The notes below the pieces were generated by a model that was given only the letters and a program-made list of their open reading frames with translations, searched no databases and was not told the origin of the DNA. Of a DNA stretch of 60,292 nt, positions 1-8,325 are shown one piece after another (position 1 is the first letter of the stretch; each line of letters begins with the position of its first letter). Source of the stretch: Bradyrhizobium sp. AUGA SZCCT0158 (GTDB taxonomy: Bacteria; Pseudomonadota; Alphaproteobacteria; Rhizobiales; Xanthobacteraceae); assembly GCF_018130065.1 (NCBI RefSeq), contig NZ_JAFCME010000033.1, forward strand, positions 1 to 60,292. The letters run 5' to 3'. The translations under genes and the position numbers were made by a program.

Positions 1-2
1 TC

Positions 3-77
3 ACCATGAAGCACGGCCTCGAATACTTCCACGCCGCCGCCGCAGGATGGAGCCTCAGACATGTGTGCATGCCCTAG
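3..77 (+). CDS. C-terminal end of an unidentified gene (partial)
   Basis: The first bases read as an open frame from the window edge to a TAG stop at 75-77. It encodes a tail of about 24 residues ending in the sequence SLRHVCMP. The codons are GC-rich at third positions (several GCC codons in a row), as in the real genes nearby. The bulk of the gene lies outside the window, so neither family nor start can be judged. It may also be a chance open frame. Confidence 0.3.
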   Translation, partial: TMKHGLEYFHAAAAGWSLRHVCMP

Positions 78-114
78 GGCGTTCGCCGGGACGACGACTA
101 CTAAAAATCGGTCG

Positions 115-492
115 TCACCCCGCCCGCTTCTTCCGGCCGATCTCGCTGCGCAGCGCCTGCAACTCCTTGCGCGCCGCGCTCGCGGCGTTGCGTTCGATCT
201 TGCGGTAGCGCTTGACCAGCGAGATGCCGAACGACGTCAGCACCGCGCCGCCGCCGTTCTTGCCGCCGGTCTGCCGCTCGACGGCGGCCTGCCGGCAGAT
301 GCGGTTGATCTCATCGACCAGATCCCATGCCCGCTTGTACGACATCTCCATCGCGCGGCCGGCAGCCGAAATCGAGCCGCAGGTCTGGATGTTCTCCAAC
401 AGCTGGATCTTGCCCGGCCCGATCCGGGCGTTTGCATCCAGATCGATGCGAACGCTGAGCGAAGGAAGCGATTTGGCACTCGATTTCGGCAT
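115..492 (-). CDS. ModE-type winged-helix regulator (DNA-binding domain only)
   Basis: This 125-residue protein matches the N-terminal LysR-like winged-helix domain of ModE. A helix-turn-helix lies at about residues 38-60 (GSISAAGRAMEMSYKRAW) and a glycine-rich wing at 76-86 (GGKNGGG). The C-terminal molybdate-binding TOBE domains of full ModE (about 260 residues) are absent, so the protein cannot sense molybdate by the classical route. Short ModE-like regulators of this size are common in proteobacteria. It is divergent from the flavin oxidoreductase at 631, with about 105-140 bp between the two starts, so control of that gene or of itself is plausible but inferred. The N-terminus is basic (MPKSSAK), which fits the start at 492. 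Confidence 0.8.
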   Translation of the reverse strand: MPKSSAKSLPSLSVRIDLDANARIGPGKIQLLENIQTCGSISAAGRAMEMSYKRAWDLVDEINRICRQAAVERQTGGKNGGGAVLTSFGISLVKRYRKIERNAASAARKELQALRSEIGRKKRAG

Positions 493-588
493 GAAAATAC
501 TTGCTCACTACATCGGTTCGAGCGGGCTACCGCTTCGCTTTCAAAACAAAAGCTGCTCCAGTCTTTTACGGGCAAGCGGAACCGGTTA

Positions 589-600
589 CATACTCGTATG
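589..600. promoter_or_regulatory. Inverted repeat between regulator and oxidoreductase
   Basis: CATAC-TC-GTATG is a perfect 5-bp inverted repeat with a 2-bp spacer, about 30 bp upstream of the preferred oxidoreductase start. It could be an operator. The half-sites are short, so chance occurrence is possible. Confidence 0.3.
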
Positions 601-630
601 AATACGGATAAGTTGGAGTTCCACACCGGC

Positions 631-1758
631 ATGAATCATCCATCATTGTTTTCCCCGCTGCAGATCGGTCCCTACCAGCTCAAACATCGTCTCGCCCTAG
701 CGCCGCTGACGCGGATGCGGGCGGAAAAGCCCAGCCTCGCGCCGCGGCCGCTGAACGCGGAATATTACGCCCAGCGCGCGACGCCGGGCGGATTGCTGAT
801 TGCCGAAGCCTCGCCCGTGATGGCGACGGGTTTTGGCAGCCCCGGCGTCCCCGGAATTTATACCGAGCAGCAGATCGCGGGTTGGCGAAAGGTCGTCGAT
901 GCCGTTCACGCCAAGGGCGGCGTGATCTTCCTGCAGCTCTGGCATGTCGGCCGCGTTTCGCATTCCTCGTTCCAGCCCGGCGGCGTGCTGCCGGTGGCAC
1001 CCTCGGCGGTTGCAATCCCGCCCGATCTGAAGACCGGGACGGCCGACGGCAAAGCCGTGACCTACGAGACGCCGCGCGCGCTCGAGACATCCGAAATCCC
1101 TGGCGTGGTCGATGCCTACCGGCAGGCGGCGAAGAATGCGCTTGCCGCCGGCTTCGACGGCGTCGAGATCCACGGTGCCAACGGCTATCTGATCGAGCAG
1201 TTCCTGCAGTCGCACACCAATCTGCGCACCGATCAATATGGCGGCTCCATCGAAAACCGCACGCGCTTTCTGATGGAAGTGACAGAGGCCGTGGTCGAGG
1301 TCTGGGGCGCGAGCCGCGTCGGCCTGCGGCTGTCGCCGTACGGCATCGCCAATGGCAGCGGCGAGCCGGACCCGATGCCGCTCTATAGCCATGTCGTGCA
1401 ATCGCTCAATCCGCTCGGGCTCGCCTATCTGCATTTCATCGAACCGCGCTCCAGCGGGGCCGGCCGCGCCGAGGTCAACCATCAGAACGTCCCTTCGGCG
1501 ATGGTGCTGTTCCGCCCCATTTGGAAAGGCGTGCTGATCACGGCCGGCGGCTTCACCGGCGGGACCGCTGACGCCGCGATCGCGGCCGGCCATGCCGATG
1601 CGATCGCGTTCGGACGGATCTTCATCTCCAATCCGGACCTGCCGCGCCGCCTGCAACGCGGCTTCCCGCTGACGCCCTATAACCGCGCGACCTTCTATGG
1701 CGGCGACGTCGCCGGCTACACGGACTACCCCGCGCACGACGAGTTGGCGCAGGCATAG
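631..1758 (+). CDS. NADH:flavin oxidoreductase, old yellow enzyme family
   Basis: This cytosolic FMN-dependent ene-reductase reduces activated C=C bonds or nitro groups with NAD(P)H; the physiological substrate is unknown. The 375-residue frame has the N-terminal LFSPLQIGPYQLKHR strand of the TIM barrel, the active-site pair H181/N184 in HGANGYLIEQF, the RTDQYGGSIENR segment, and the FMN-phosphate region near GRIFISNPDLP. The length matches NemA/XenB-type enzymes. The ATG at 631 is preferred because the conserved N-terminus starts there. An in-frame ATG at 598 would add 11 residues and lies inside an inverted repeat. The divergent ModE-type gene is the obvious candidate regulator. Confidence 0.93.
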   Translation: MNHPSLFSPLQIGPYQLKHRLALAPLTRMRAEKPSLAPRPLNAEYYAQRATPGGLLIAEASPVMATGFGSPGVPGIYTEQQIAGWRKVVDAVHAKGGVIFLQLWHVGRVSHSSFQPGGVLPVAPSAVAIPPDLKTGTADGKAVTYETPRALETSEIPGVVDAYRQAAKNALAAGFDGVEIHGANGYLIEQFLQSHTNLRTDQYGGSIENRTRFLMEVTEAVVEVWGASRVGLRLSPYGIANGSGEPDPMPLYSHVVQSLNPLGLAYLHFIEPRSSGAGRAEVNHQNVPSAMVLFRPIWKGVLITAGGFTGGTADAAIAAGHADAIAFGRIFISNPDLPRRLQRGFPLTPYNRATFYGGDVAGYTDYPAHDELAQA

Positions 1759-1767
1759 CACTCCACC

Positions 1768-1845
1768 GTCATTGCGAGCGAAGCGAAGCAATCCATCTCA
1801 CAACGTAAAGAAAGAATGGATTGCTTCGCTTTGCTCGCAATGACG
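1768..1845. repeat. Palindromic intergenic repeat (hairpin)
   Basis: Two arms of about 28 nt (1769-1796 and 1817-1844) are near-perfect reverse complements built on CATTGCGAGCGAAGCGAAG, separated by a short loop. It lies between the oxidoreductase stop and the next start. Elements of this kind are frequent between genes in Bradyrhizobiaceae. It can also act as a bidirectional transcript end. Confidence 0.8.
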
Positions 1846-1862
1846 AAACGTGAGGACCGAGC

Positions 1863-2378
1863 ATGTTTCCCGAGCTCGAAGAAACCGAAAAGAAAAAGGC
1901 AAAACCGGTGGCGGTGGGAAAACCCGCCGCCGGCCAATGCCTGTGCGGCAAAGTCTGCTTCGAAATCGACGTGCCGGCGCGCTGGGCCTGGCACGATCAT
2001 ACGCCGTCGAGCCGCCGCGCCCACGGCGCGGCCTACGCGACCTATGTCGGAAGCTGGCGCAAGCGCTTCCGCATCACCGAGGGCAAGACCTCCATCACCC
2101 GCTATGAAGACAAGGCGACCAAGACCGTGCGCAGCTTCTGCAGCAGCTGCGGCACGCCGATCGCCTACGAGCGCCCGCGTTCGCCGCACATGGTCAACAT
2201 TCCGCGCGCGCTGTTCACCGGCCGCACCGGCCGCCAGCCGCTCTACCACATCGCGATCGAGGAGCTGCAGGAATGGGCTTATACCGGCGAACCGCTGGTG
2301 CCGCTGAAAGGTTATCCCGGCGTGGTCTGGCCGCGCTCGAAAAAGAAGAAGCGCAGTGATCGCGAGGGGATGTTCTAG
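1863..2378 (+). CDS. GFA/CENP-V-fold zinc protein, second zinc motif degenerate
   Basis: The 171-residue protein belongs to the family that includes glutathione-dependent formaldehyde-activating enzyme. The structural zinc site is visible as C26-x-C28 (QCLCGKVCFEI) and C93-xx-C96 (FCSSCGTP). Between them the family normally has a second motif, CHCxxCRRxxGA. Here the same stretch reads HDHTPSSRRAHGAAY (44-58), so the second-site cysteines are missing while the following RR-x-x-G is kept. A loss of catalytic zinc, or binding through the two histidines, is therefore possible. The N-terminal 20 residues and C-terminus are lysine-rich. It stands alone between a repeat and the decarboxylase gene. 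Confidence 0.8.
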   Translation: MFPELEETEKKKAKPVAVGKPAAGQCLCGKVCFEIDVPARWAWHDHTPSSRRAHGAAYATYVGSWRKRFRITEGKTSITRYEDKATKTVRSFCSSCGTPIAYERPRSPHMVNIPRALFTGRTGRQPLYHIAIEELQEWAYTGEPLVPLKGYPGVVWPRSKKKKRSDREGMF

Positions 2379-2467
2379 CCATAACCAGCTTCATGCCTGA
2401 TCACGCAGGGCAGCCATGACCGCGCTCCATTTGATCTCACCATTGCCGATCGTCATGATGGCCTGAT

Positions 2468-2491
2468 CCCGAGAGGTCAACGAACCTCGGG
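2468..2491 (+). promoter_or_regulatory. Leader hairpin directly upstream of ribosome-binding site
   Basis: CCCGAGAGGT (2468-2477) and ACCTCGGG (2484-2491) can pair with a 2-nt bulge. The structure ends just before the strong AGGAGG site at 2493-2498. It could modulate translation of the decarboxylase. No known riboswitch class is recognised. Confidence 0.3.
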
Positions 2492-2502
2492 CAGGAGGAA
2501 GT

Positions 2503-4167
2503 ATGAAAAATCGCATTACCGGGCGCTCGGCCTTTCTCGCGCTGCTGAAGGACGAGGGCGTCACGCATCTGTTCGGCAACCCCGGCACCACCGAACTGCC
2601 GATCATGCACGCCCTGAAGGATCATCCTGACCTCACCTATGTGATGGCGATGCAGGAGAGCCTGGTGGTCGCGATCGCCGACGGTTACAGCCGCGCCTCG
2701 GGCAAGCTCGTCGCCTGCAACGTCCACGTCGCGCCCGGGCTCGGCAATGCGATGGGCTCGCTGTTCAACGCGGCCTTCACCGGCACGCCGATGATCCTGA
2801 CTGCGGGCCAGCAGGAGCAGGGCCACGGGCTGATGGAGCCGGTGCTGTATGGCCCGCTGGTGCAGATGGCGGAGCCGCTGGTGAAATGGGCCGTCGAGGT
2901 GACGCGGCTGGAGGATCTGCCGCGGATCGTGCGCCGCGCCGCCAAGATCGCAACCACGCCGCCGACCGGGCCGGTGTTCATCTCGCTGCCGGGCGACATC
3001 CTCAACGCCGAAGCCGGCATCGAGCTCGGCCGCTCCACCCGCGTCGATACCCGCGTCAAACCATCGGACGAAGCGCTCGGGGCGTTGGTCGCGCGCATCC
3101 TCAAAGCGGAGCGGCCGGTGATCATTACCGGCGACGAGATCGTCAAGAGCGACGCGTTGAAGGAAGCCGCGCAGTTCGCGGAAGCGATCGGCGCGCCGGC
3201 CTATCAGTGTTCGACGCCCTACGGCGCACACTTCCTGTCGGAAAGTCCGTGCTTCATGGGCGCGCTGTCGCGCCTGCAGAAGCAGGTTCGCGAAGTGCTG
3301 TCGCCTTACGATCTGATGATCGTGCTCGGCGCCGATCCGTTGCGGATGTCGGTCTACAGCGAAGTCGATCCGCTGCCCGACGGGCTCGGCATCGTGCAGA
3401 TCGGTCTGGTCGACTGGGATCTCGCCAAGAATTACGGCGCCGAGATCGCGCTCAAGGCCGACGTGAAGGAAACCCTGCGCGCGCTGGTGCCGGCGCTGAA
3501 GGCGGCCGGCGGCGGCGCGCTCGAAACGCGCGCCAAGCAGGGCGTGGCCGCGCTGGCCTCAAAGAACTGGACCGCAAAGCGCAAACCGCTGATCGAGCAG
3601 ATATCGAAGGCCAGCACCAAATCGCCGATCGATCCGGACTGGCTGGCGCTGCAAGTGGTCGAGGCGATGCCCGACAATGCGATCCTGGTCGATGAAGGAT
3701 TGACGTCGTCGCGGCAGATCCTGGCATTGCGGCCGCACCGCGACCGCTACGGCTATCACGCGCTGGCCTCGGGCGGCATCGGCTGGGGCCTGCCGGCTTC
3801 CGTCGGCGTCAGCCTTGCCAATCCCGAGCGCCCGGTGGTGTGCTATTCCGGCGACGGCAGCTCGATGTATTCGATCCAGTCGCTGTGGACCGCGGCGAAC
3901 CACAAGCTGCCGCTGACCTTCGTGATCGTCAACAATGGCGGCTATCGCATCATCAAGCAGCGCCTGCTCGCCTTCCACGGCGACGATCATTATGTCGGCA
4001 TGGACTTCGTCGATCCGCCGGTGGATTTCACCGGCGTCGCCAAATCACTCGGGCTGGAAGCTATGCGTGTCACCGATCCGGGGCAACTGAAGTCGGTGCT
4101 GTCGTCAGCTATTGGTCGGCCCGGCACCAAGCTGATCGAGGTGGTGGTGAGCAATTCGGTGAATTGA
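2503..4167 (+). CDS. Thiamine-diphosphate-dependent enzyme, benzoylformate decarboxylase-like
   Basis: This 554-residue, three-domain ThDP enzyme belongs to the acetolactate synthase/benzoylformate decarboxylase superfamily. Visible marks are FGNPGTTELP (24-33), the cofactor-activating glutamate E52 in MAMQES, the VHVAPGLGNAMGSL segment typical of benzoylformate decarboxylase relatives, and the ThDP motif GDG at 450-452 with NN near 478. It probably decarboxylates a 2-oxo acid in the cytosol; the substrate cannot be read from sequence. No small regulatory subunit is adjacent, which argues against biosynthetic acetolactate synthase. The start is fixed by a near-perfect GGAGGA site 6 nt upstream. 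Confidence 0.88.
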   Translation: MKNRITGRSAFLALLKDEGVTHLFGNPGTTELPIMHALKDHPDLTYVMAMQESLVVAIADGYSRASGKLVACNVHVAPGLGNAMGSLFNAAFTGTPMILTAGQQEQGHGLMEPVLYGPLVQMAEPLVKWAVEVTRLEDLPRIVRRAAKIATTPPTGPVFISLPGDILNAEAGIELGRSTRVDTRVKPSDEALGALVARILKAERPVIITGDEIVKSDALKEAAQFAEAIGAPAYQCSTPYGAHFLSESPCFMGALSRLQKQVREVLSPYDLMIVLGADPLRMSVYSEVDPLPDGLGIVQIGLVDWDLAKNYGAEIALKADVKETLRALVPALKAAGGGALETRAKQGVAALASKNWTAKRKPLIEQISKASTKSPIDPDWLALQVVEAMPDNAILVDEGLTSSRQILALRPHRDRYGYHALASGGIGWGLPASVGVSLANPERPVVCYSGDGSSMYSIQSLWTAANHKLPLTFVIVNNGGYRIIKQRLLAFHGDDHYVGMDFVDPPVDFTGVAKSLGLEAMRVTDPGQLKSVLSSAIGRPGTKLIEVVVSNSVN

Positions 4168-4184
4168 GAGGTAATGCAAACTAT

Positions 4185-4337
4185 CCCCGTCATGCTGAGG
4201 TGCGCGCTCTTGTGCGCCTCGAAGCACGACGGCCCGGCTGTGGCCGATGCATCCCTCGAGGCTCGCCCAGCGGTGCAAGTGCACCGCAGGTTCGCACCTC
4301 CAGCGACAACGGCGAAGCCGTTGCGCGGGGATGACGG
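4185..4337. repeat. Composite palindromic intergenic repeat
   Basis: The ends are complementary (CCGTCAT at 4187-4193 and ATGACGG at 4331-4337), and inner segments such as GAGGTGCG and CGCACCTC also pair. The element fills the gap between two convergent genes, where it could serve as a terminator. Confidence 0.65.
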
Positions 4338-4351
4338 AAGTAGCAGCGTTG

Positions 4352-5740
4352 TCATTCCGCCGCCTTCACCCGCACACCCGGCCGATACTGGCTCGCCGGA
4401 TGCTGCGCCGTCAGCCGCGCGCGGCCCTCGCCGAACAGCTTCTCGCGCAACGTGCCCTCGGCATAGGCGCTCTTGTATCGCCCGCGACGGGTCAGTTCGG
4501 GCACCAGCATGTCGGCGATGTCCTCGAAATCGCCGGGCGAGGTCGCGAAGGCGACGTTGAGGCCGTCGACGTCGGTCTGCTCGAACCAGGCCTCGATATC
4601 GTCGGCGACCTTCTCGGGCGTGCCGACCACGACGGGGCCGGCGCCGCCGATGCCGACATGTTCGATGACTTCGCGCACGGTCCAGACCCGATCCGGATCG
4701 GCGCGGGTGACGTTGTCGAGCGCGGTGCGGCCGGCGTCGTTCTGGACGTGGCGGACCTGCTGGTCGAGGTCGTAGCCGGAGAAATCGACGCCGGTCCAGC
4801 CCGACATCAGCGCCAGCGCACCCTCGGGATTGATGTGCTCGCGATACTCGGCGTATTTCGCCTTCGCCTCCGCCTCGGTGCGCCCGAGGATGATCGTCAT
4901 CATGCTGAACATCAGGATCTCGGCCGGGTTGCGCCCGATCTCGCGTGCCAGGTCACGGATCGCCGCGACGCGCGGACCGATGATCTTGGCCGACGGGCCC
5001 GACATGAACACGCATTCGGCGTGCCGGGCGGCGAACTGCCGGCCGCGCGGCGAGGTGCCGGCTTGGTACAGCACCGGCGTGCGCTGCGGCGACGGCTCGC
5101 TCAGATGAATCGCATTGAGCCGGTAATGACTGCCCTCATGCGCGATGGGGTGCACCTTCGCCGGGTCCGCGAAGACGCCGCGCGCGCGATCGCGCAGCAC
5201 GGCGGCGTCCTCCCAGCTGCCTTCCCAGAGCTTATAGACCAGCTCCATATATTCATCGGCGATCTCGTAGCGGTCGTCGTGCGCGGTCTGCTTGTCCTTG
5301 CCGGCGCCGCGCGCGGCGCTGTCGAGATAGCCGGTCACCACGTTCCAGCCGACCCGTCCCTCGGTAAGGTGATCGAGCGTCGACATCCGCCGCGCGAACG
5401 GATAGGGCGGCTCGAACGACAGATTGCTGGTGACGCCGAAGCCGAGATGCTTCGTCACCGCCGCCATCGCGGGAATCAGCATCAGCGGTTCATTCGAGGG
5501 GGTCTGCGCGCCGTTGCGCAGCGCCGCGTCGGGGCTGGAGCCGAACACGTCATAGACGCCGAGCACGTCGGCGAGAAACAAGCCGTCGAAACGCCCGCGT
5601 TCCAGCGTCCTGGCGAGATCCAGCCAATAGGGCAGTCGGTTATAGTCAAGGGTACGGTCGCGCGGATGGGTCCACAGCCCGGGCGATTGATGCGCCACGC
5701 AGTTCATGGCAAAGGCGTTGAGCCGGATCTGTTTTTTCAT
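4352..5740 (-). CDS. FMN-dependent monooxygenase, NtaA/SnaA/DszA type (LLM class)
   Basis: This is a 462-residue bacterial-luciferase-fold monooxygenase of the nitrilotriacetate/dibenzothiophene-sulfone monooxygenase branch. It needs FMNH2 from a partner reductase and usually cleaves C-N or C-S bonds. Diagnostic stretches are GRFDGLFLADVLG, STLDHLTEGRVGWNVVTG, PVLYQAGTSPRGRQFAA and GTPEKVADDIEAW. The ATG at 5740 (MKKQIRLNAF) is preferred: it begins the family-conserved N-terminus, and the 30 residues possible upstream do not look native. It is divergent from the M20 hydrolase and shares a 183-bp promoter region. A flavin reductase is not adjacent, so it must be supplied from elsewhere. Confidence 0.9.
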   Translation of the reverse strand: MKKQIRLNAFAMNCVAHQSPGLWTHPRDRTLDYNRLPYWLDLARTLERGRFDGLFLADVLGVYDVFGSSPDAALRNGAQTPSNEPLMLIPAMAAVTKHLGFGVTSNLSFEPPYPFARRMSTLDHLTEGRVGWNVVTGYLDSAARGAGKDKQTAHDDRYEIADEYMELVYKLWEGSWEDAAVLRDRARGVFADPAKVHPIAHEGSHYRLNAIHLSEPSPQRTPVLYQAGTSPRGRQFAARHAECVFMSGPSAKIIGPRVAAIRDLAREIGRNPAEILMFSMMTIILGRTEAEAKAKYAEYREHINPEGALALMSGWTGVDFSGYDLDQQVRHVQNDAGRTALDNVTRADPDRVWTVREVIEHVGIGGAGPVVVGTPEKVADDIEAWFEQTDVDGLNVAFATSPGDFEDIADMLVPELTRRGRYKSAYAEGTLREKLFGEGRARLTAQHPASQYRPGVRVKAAE

Positions 5741-5923
5741 GGTGGTGGAACCTTGGCTATTCCCGGATACGCCGCCCGGTCGGATGCCGGGCTGTTGGCG
5801 GAAATTGTTGCATTGCATGAGGCTTAGCAAGGCCTTATTCGCCCCGACTGATACTACTTCCAGTAGATGAGTTGTATAACTACACTAACCAGTGATACGT
5901 TCGCGAACGCAAAAGGAAACAGC
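5741..5923. promoter_or_regulatory. Divergent promoter region with two small inverted repeats
   Basis: This gap lies between the monooxygenase and M20 hydrolase starts. It contains CTACT-TCC-AGTAG at 5854-5866 and AGTT-GTAT-AACT at 5870-5881, both perfect and only 3 bp apart, in a locally AT-rich stretch. They are candidate operators for one shared regulator. Confidence 0.4.
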
Positions 5924-7309
5924 ATGACGACGAGAGCCGATGCGATTGAAAATGTCCGTCAGCAGTTTCATTCGGGCGAATTCCTCGCCGAGCTCAACCG
6001 CCGGGTCGGTTTCCCTACGCAGAGCCAGGAGCCGCTGCCGGGCGATCCCTTGCGCGCCTATCTGGTGGAAGGACTGCAGCCTGCCTTTGAAGAGCTCGGG
6101 TTCTCGACCCGGCTGATCGAGTCGCCGCTCGGCAAGGGCCCGTATCTGCTGGCGGACTATCGCGAGGATCCGTCATTGTTGACGGTTCTCTCCTACGGTC
6201 ATGGCGACGTTGTGGGTGGCATGGTCGGTGAATGGCGCGACAACCTCAATCCGTGGCAAACCACGACCAAGGGCGATCGCGTCTACGGCCGCGGCACCGC
6301 CGACAACAAGGGGCAGCACAGTATCAACATGGCGGCGTTGCGCGCCGTCCGCGAAGCCCGCGGCGGCAAGCTCGGCTTCAATGCCAAGTTCATCATCGAG
6401 ACCAGCGAGGAGATCGGCTCGCCGGACCTGGCTGAGGTCTGCGAGGCGCTGCAGCAGGAACTCAAGGCCGACCTGTTGCTCGCATCCGACGGCCCACGGC
6501 TGTCGGCGGATCGTCCCACCATCTTCCTCGGCTGCCGCGGCGGCGTGCGCATCCATCTCGACGTCAACCTGCGTGAAGGCGGCAATCACTCCGGCAATTG
6601 GGGCGGCCTGCTCGCCAACCCCGCGACCATCCTGGCAAACGCGATCGCCGCGCTGGTCGATCACCGGGGACGGATGAAGCTCGACATCATGAAGCCGCCG
6701 CGCATCTCGAACCTGATCCGCACGGCACTTGCCGATGTGGAGGTCGAGCCTACGGCGGATGAGCCGCAGGTCTCCGAGAACTGGGGCGAGGATGGCCTCT
6801 CCGCCGCCGAACGCGTCTATGCCTGGAACACGCTGGAAGTGCTGGCGATGTCATCGGGCAATATCGATGAGCCGGCGAACGCGATTCCAGGCGTGGCTCG
6901 CGCCGTGTTGCAGCTACGCTTCGTGGTCGGCACCGAATACGAAAAGGTGGTCGACGCTGTCAGGACCTATCTGCACGCCAATGGCTTTGCGATGGTTGAT
7001 GTCAGCGGGCAGCAGAGGTTTGGCGCGTCGCGTACCGATCTGGACAGCCCCTGGGTCAACTGGGCGGCGAACTCGATCCGGCAGACCACGGGCAAGGCGC
7101 CGGCGATCCTGCCGAATATCGGCGGTTCGCTGCCCAACGGCGTCTTTGCAGAAGGGCTCGGCCTGCCGACGATCTGGATTCCGCATTCCTATCCCGGCTG
7201 CTCGCAGCACGCGCCGGATGAACACATCCTGCTGCCGGTCACCGAGGAAGCGCTGGCCATCATGGCGGGCCTGTTCTGGGATCTCGGCGAGGTGCCGCGT
7301 AAACCGTGA
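5924..7309 (+). CDS. M20-family metallohydrolase (peptidase/amidohydrolase)
   Basis: This 461-residue, two-zinc hydrolase of the ArgE/DapE/CPG2 type cleaves amide bonds in small substrates. Metal ligands are visible: H93 in YGHGDVV, D127 in GRGTADNKGQ, the glutamate pair E162-E163 in TSEEIGSPD, and a C-terminal histidine in the PHSYPGCSQHAPDEH stretch. The dimerisation domain sits between. Start 5924 is chosen because AAAGGAAA lies 7 nt upstream; an earlier in-frame ATG at 5867 overlaps the inverted repeats. Divergence from the LLM monooxygenase suggests the two act on the same compound, for instance an N-acyl or N-substituted substrate, but this is inference. Confidence 0.9.
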   Translation: MTTRADAIENVRQQFHSGEFLAELNRRVGFPTQSQEPLPGDPLRAYLVEGLQPAFEELGFSTRLIESPLGKGPYLLADYREDPSLLTVLSYGHGDVVGGMVGEWRDNLNPWQTTTKGDRVYGRGTADNKGQHSINMAALRAVREARGGKLGFNAKFIIETSEEIGSPDLAEVCEALQQELKADLLLASDGPRLSADRPTIFLGCRGGVRIHLDVNLREGGNHSGNWGGLLANPATILANAIAALVDHRGRMKLDIMKPPRISNLIRTALADVEVEPTADEPQVSENWGEDGLSAAERVYAWNTLEVLAMSSGNIDEPANAIPGVARAVLQLRFVVGTEYEKVVDAVRTYLHANGFAMVDVSGQQRFGASRTDLDSPWVNWAANSIRQTTGKAPAILPNIGGSLPNGVFAEGLGLPTIWIPHSYPGCSQHAPDEHILLPVTEEALAIMAGLFWDLGEVPRKP

Positions 7310-7475
7310 TGCCGTTAATGGTTCGTGTGACGGAATAAGAACGATGCTGCGGCGCGAAAACGCCGTTTCATGCTATAAAAATTTAGCTCTGCGTATCGTC
7401 AGGCGAAATATTGCTCTGTCGCCCGCGCGCCGCGCTCTCTAGGATCGGGGGAAGCGCGATGCGGGGAAGGGCGGC

Positions 7476-8312
7476 ATGAACGCGACGTCACCTAAGAAGA
7501 AGCCAGCGCTGTCCGTCGCCGGGCAGCCGGCCAACTTCAACGCCATCCAAAAGGTCTGCGCGATCCTGCGCGTGCTGGCGCAGAACTCGCCGCTGCGGCT
7601 CACCGAGATCGCCGACGCCACCTCGCTGAACAAGGCGACGGCGCTGCGCATCCTCGGCTCGCTGATCGAGGAGGGCTTCGTCACCCGCGTGACCGGCGCA
7701 AAAACCTACGAGCTCGGCCAGGAGGCGCGGGTGATGGCGGTCAGCGCGCGCCGCACCGTCGACATCGCCGAACTGGCGCAGCCGAGCCTGCTGCGGCTTT
7801 CGGAGCGATCCGCCGATACCGCGCTGTTGTCGGTGCGCAGCGGCGTCGAGGCGCTGTATCTGGCGCGTTCCGTCGGCAGCCATCCTTTGCAGCCCAATTA
7901 CCTGCAGATCGGCAGCCGCCGGCCGCTCGGCGTCGGCGCCGGCAGCCTTGCGCTGATGGTGTGGCTGCCGGACGCCGAGATCGACGCCATCATCGAAGTC
8001 ATCATGCCGCGGCTGGCGAAATCGCCGCGCATCACGTCGAAATATCTGCGCGAGCGGATCATAGCTGCCCGCAAGCATGGCCATACCGTGCAGATCGACG
8101 TTGCCCTTCCCGGCATGGGCGGGGTCGGCGTCCCGATCCGCGACGATGCCGGGCAGGTGATTGCGGCGCTGAGCGTCGGCGCCTCCAGCGACCGGATCAG
8201 GCGGCGCGAAACCGAGCTTGCGGAGATGCTGAAGAAGGAAGCGCTGATCCTGACACGGGCAATGGCGCAGCCGGTGAAACCGGGTGCGCTGAAGGTGATC
8301 AAGGCAGGTTAG
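7476..8312 (+). CDS. IclR-family transcriptional regulator
   Basis: The 278-residue protein has the IclR layout. A winged helix lies at about residues 25-85 (RLTEIADATSLNKATALRIL, then EEGFVTR), followed by the effector-binding domain (SGVEALYLARSVGSHPL, GVGAGSLALMVWL, and GMGGVGVPIRD near the C-terminal binding pocket). IclR regulators usually bind a carbon-source metabolite and control a nearby catabolic or transport operon. It is convergent with tctA, 13 bp apart, and follows the M20 hydrolase on the same strand after 166 bp. Control of the tct transporter or of the hydrolase is plausible. Confidence 0.93.
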   Translation: MNATSPKKKPALSVAGQPANFNAIQKVCAILRVLAQNSPLRLTEIADATSLNKATALRILGSLIEEGFVTRVTGAKTYELGQEARVMAVSARRTVDIAELAQPSLLRLSERSADTALLSVRSGVEALYLARSVGSHPLQPNYLQIGSRRPLGVGAGSLALMVWLPDAEIDAIIEVIMPRLAKSPRITSKYLRERIIAARKHGHTVQIDVALPGMGGVGVPIRDDAGQVIAALSVGASSDRIRRRETELAEMLKKEALILTRAMAQPVKPGALKVIKAG

Positions 8313-8325
8313 GGCGGTTGAAGGA

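Noticed and set aside
697..1791. Minus-strand frame of 364 codons opposite the old yellow enzyme
   Set aside because: The plus strand carries active-site and FMN motifs; the minus frame has none.
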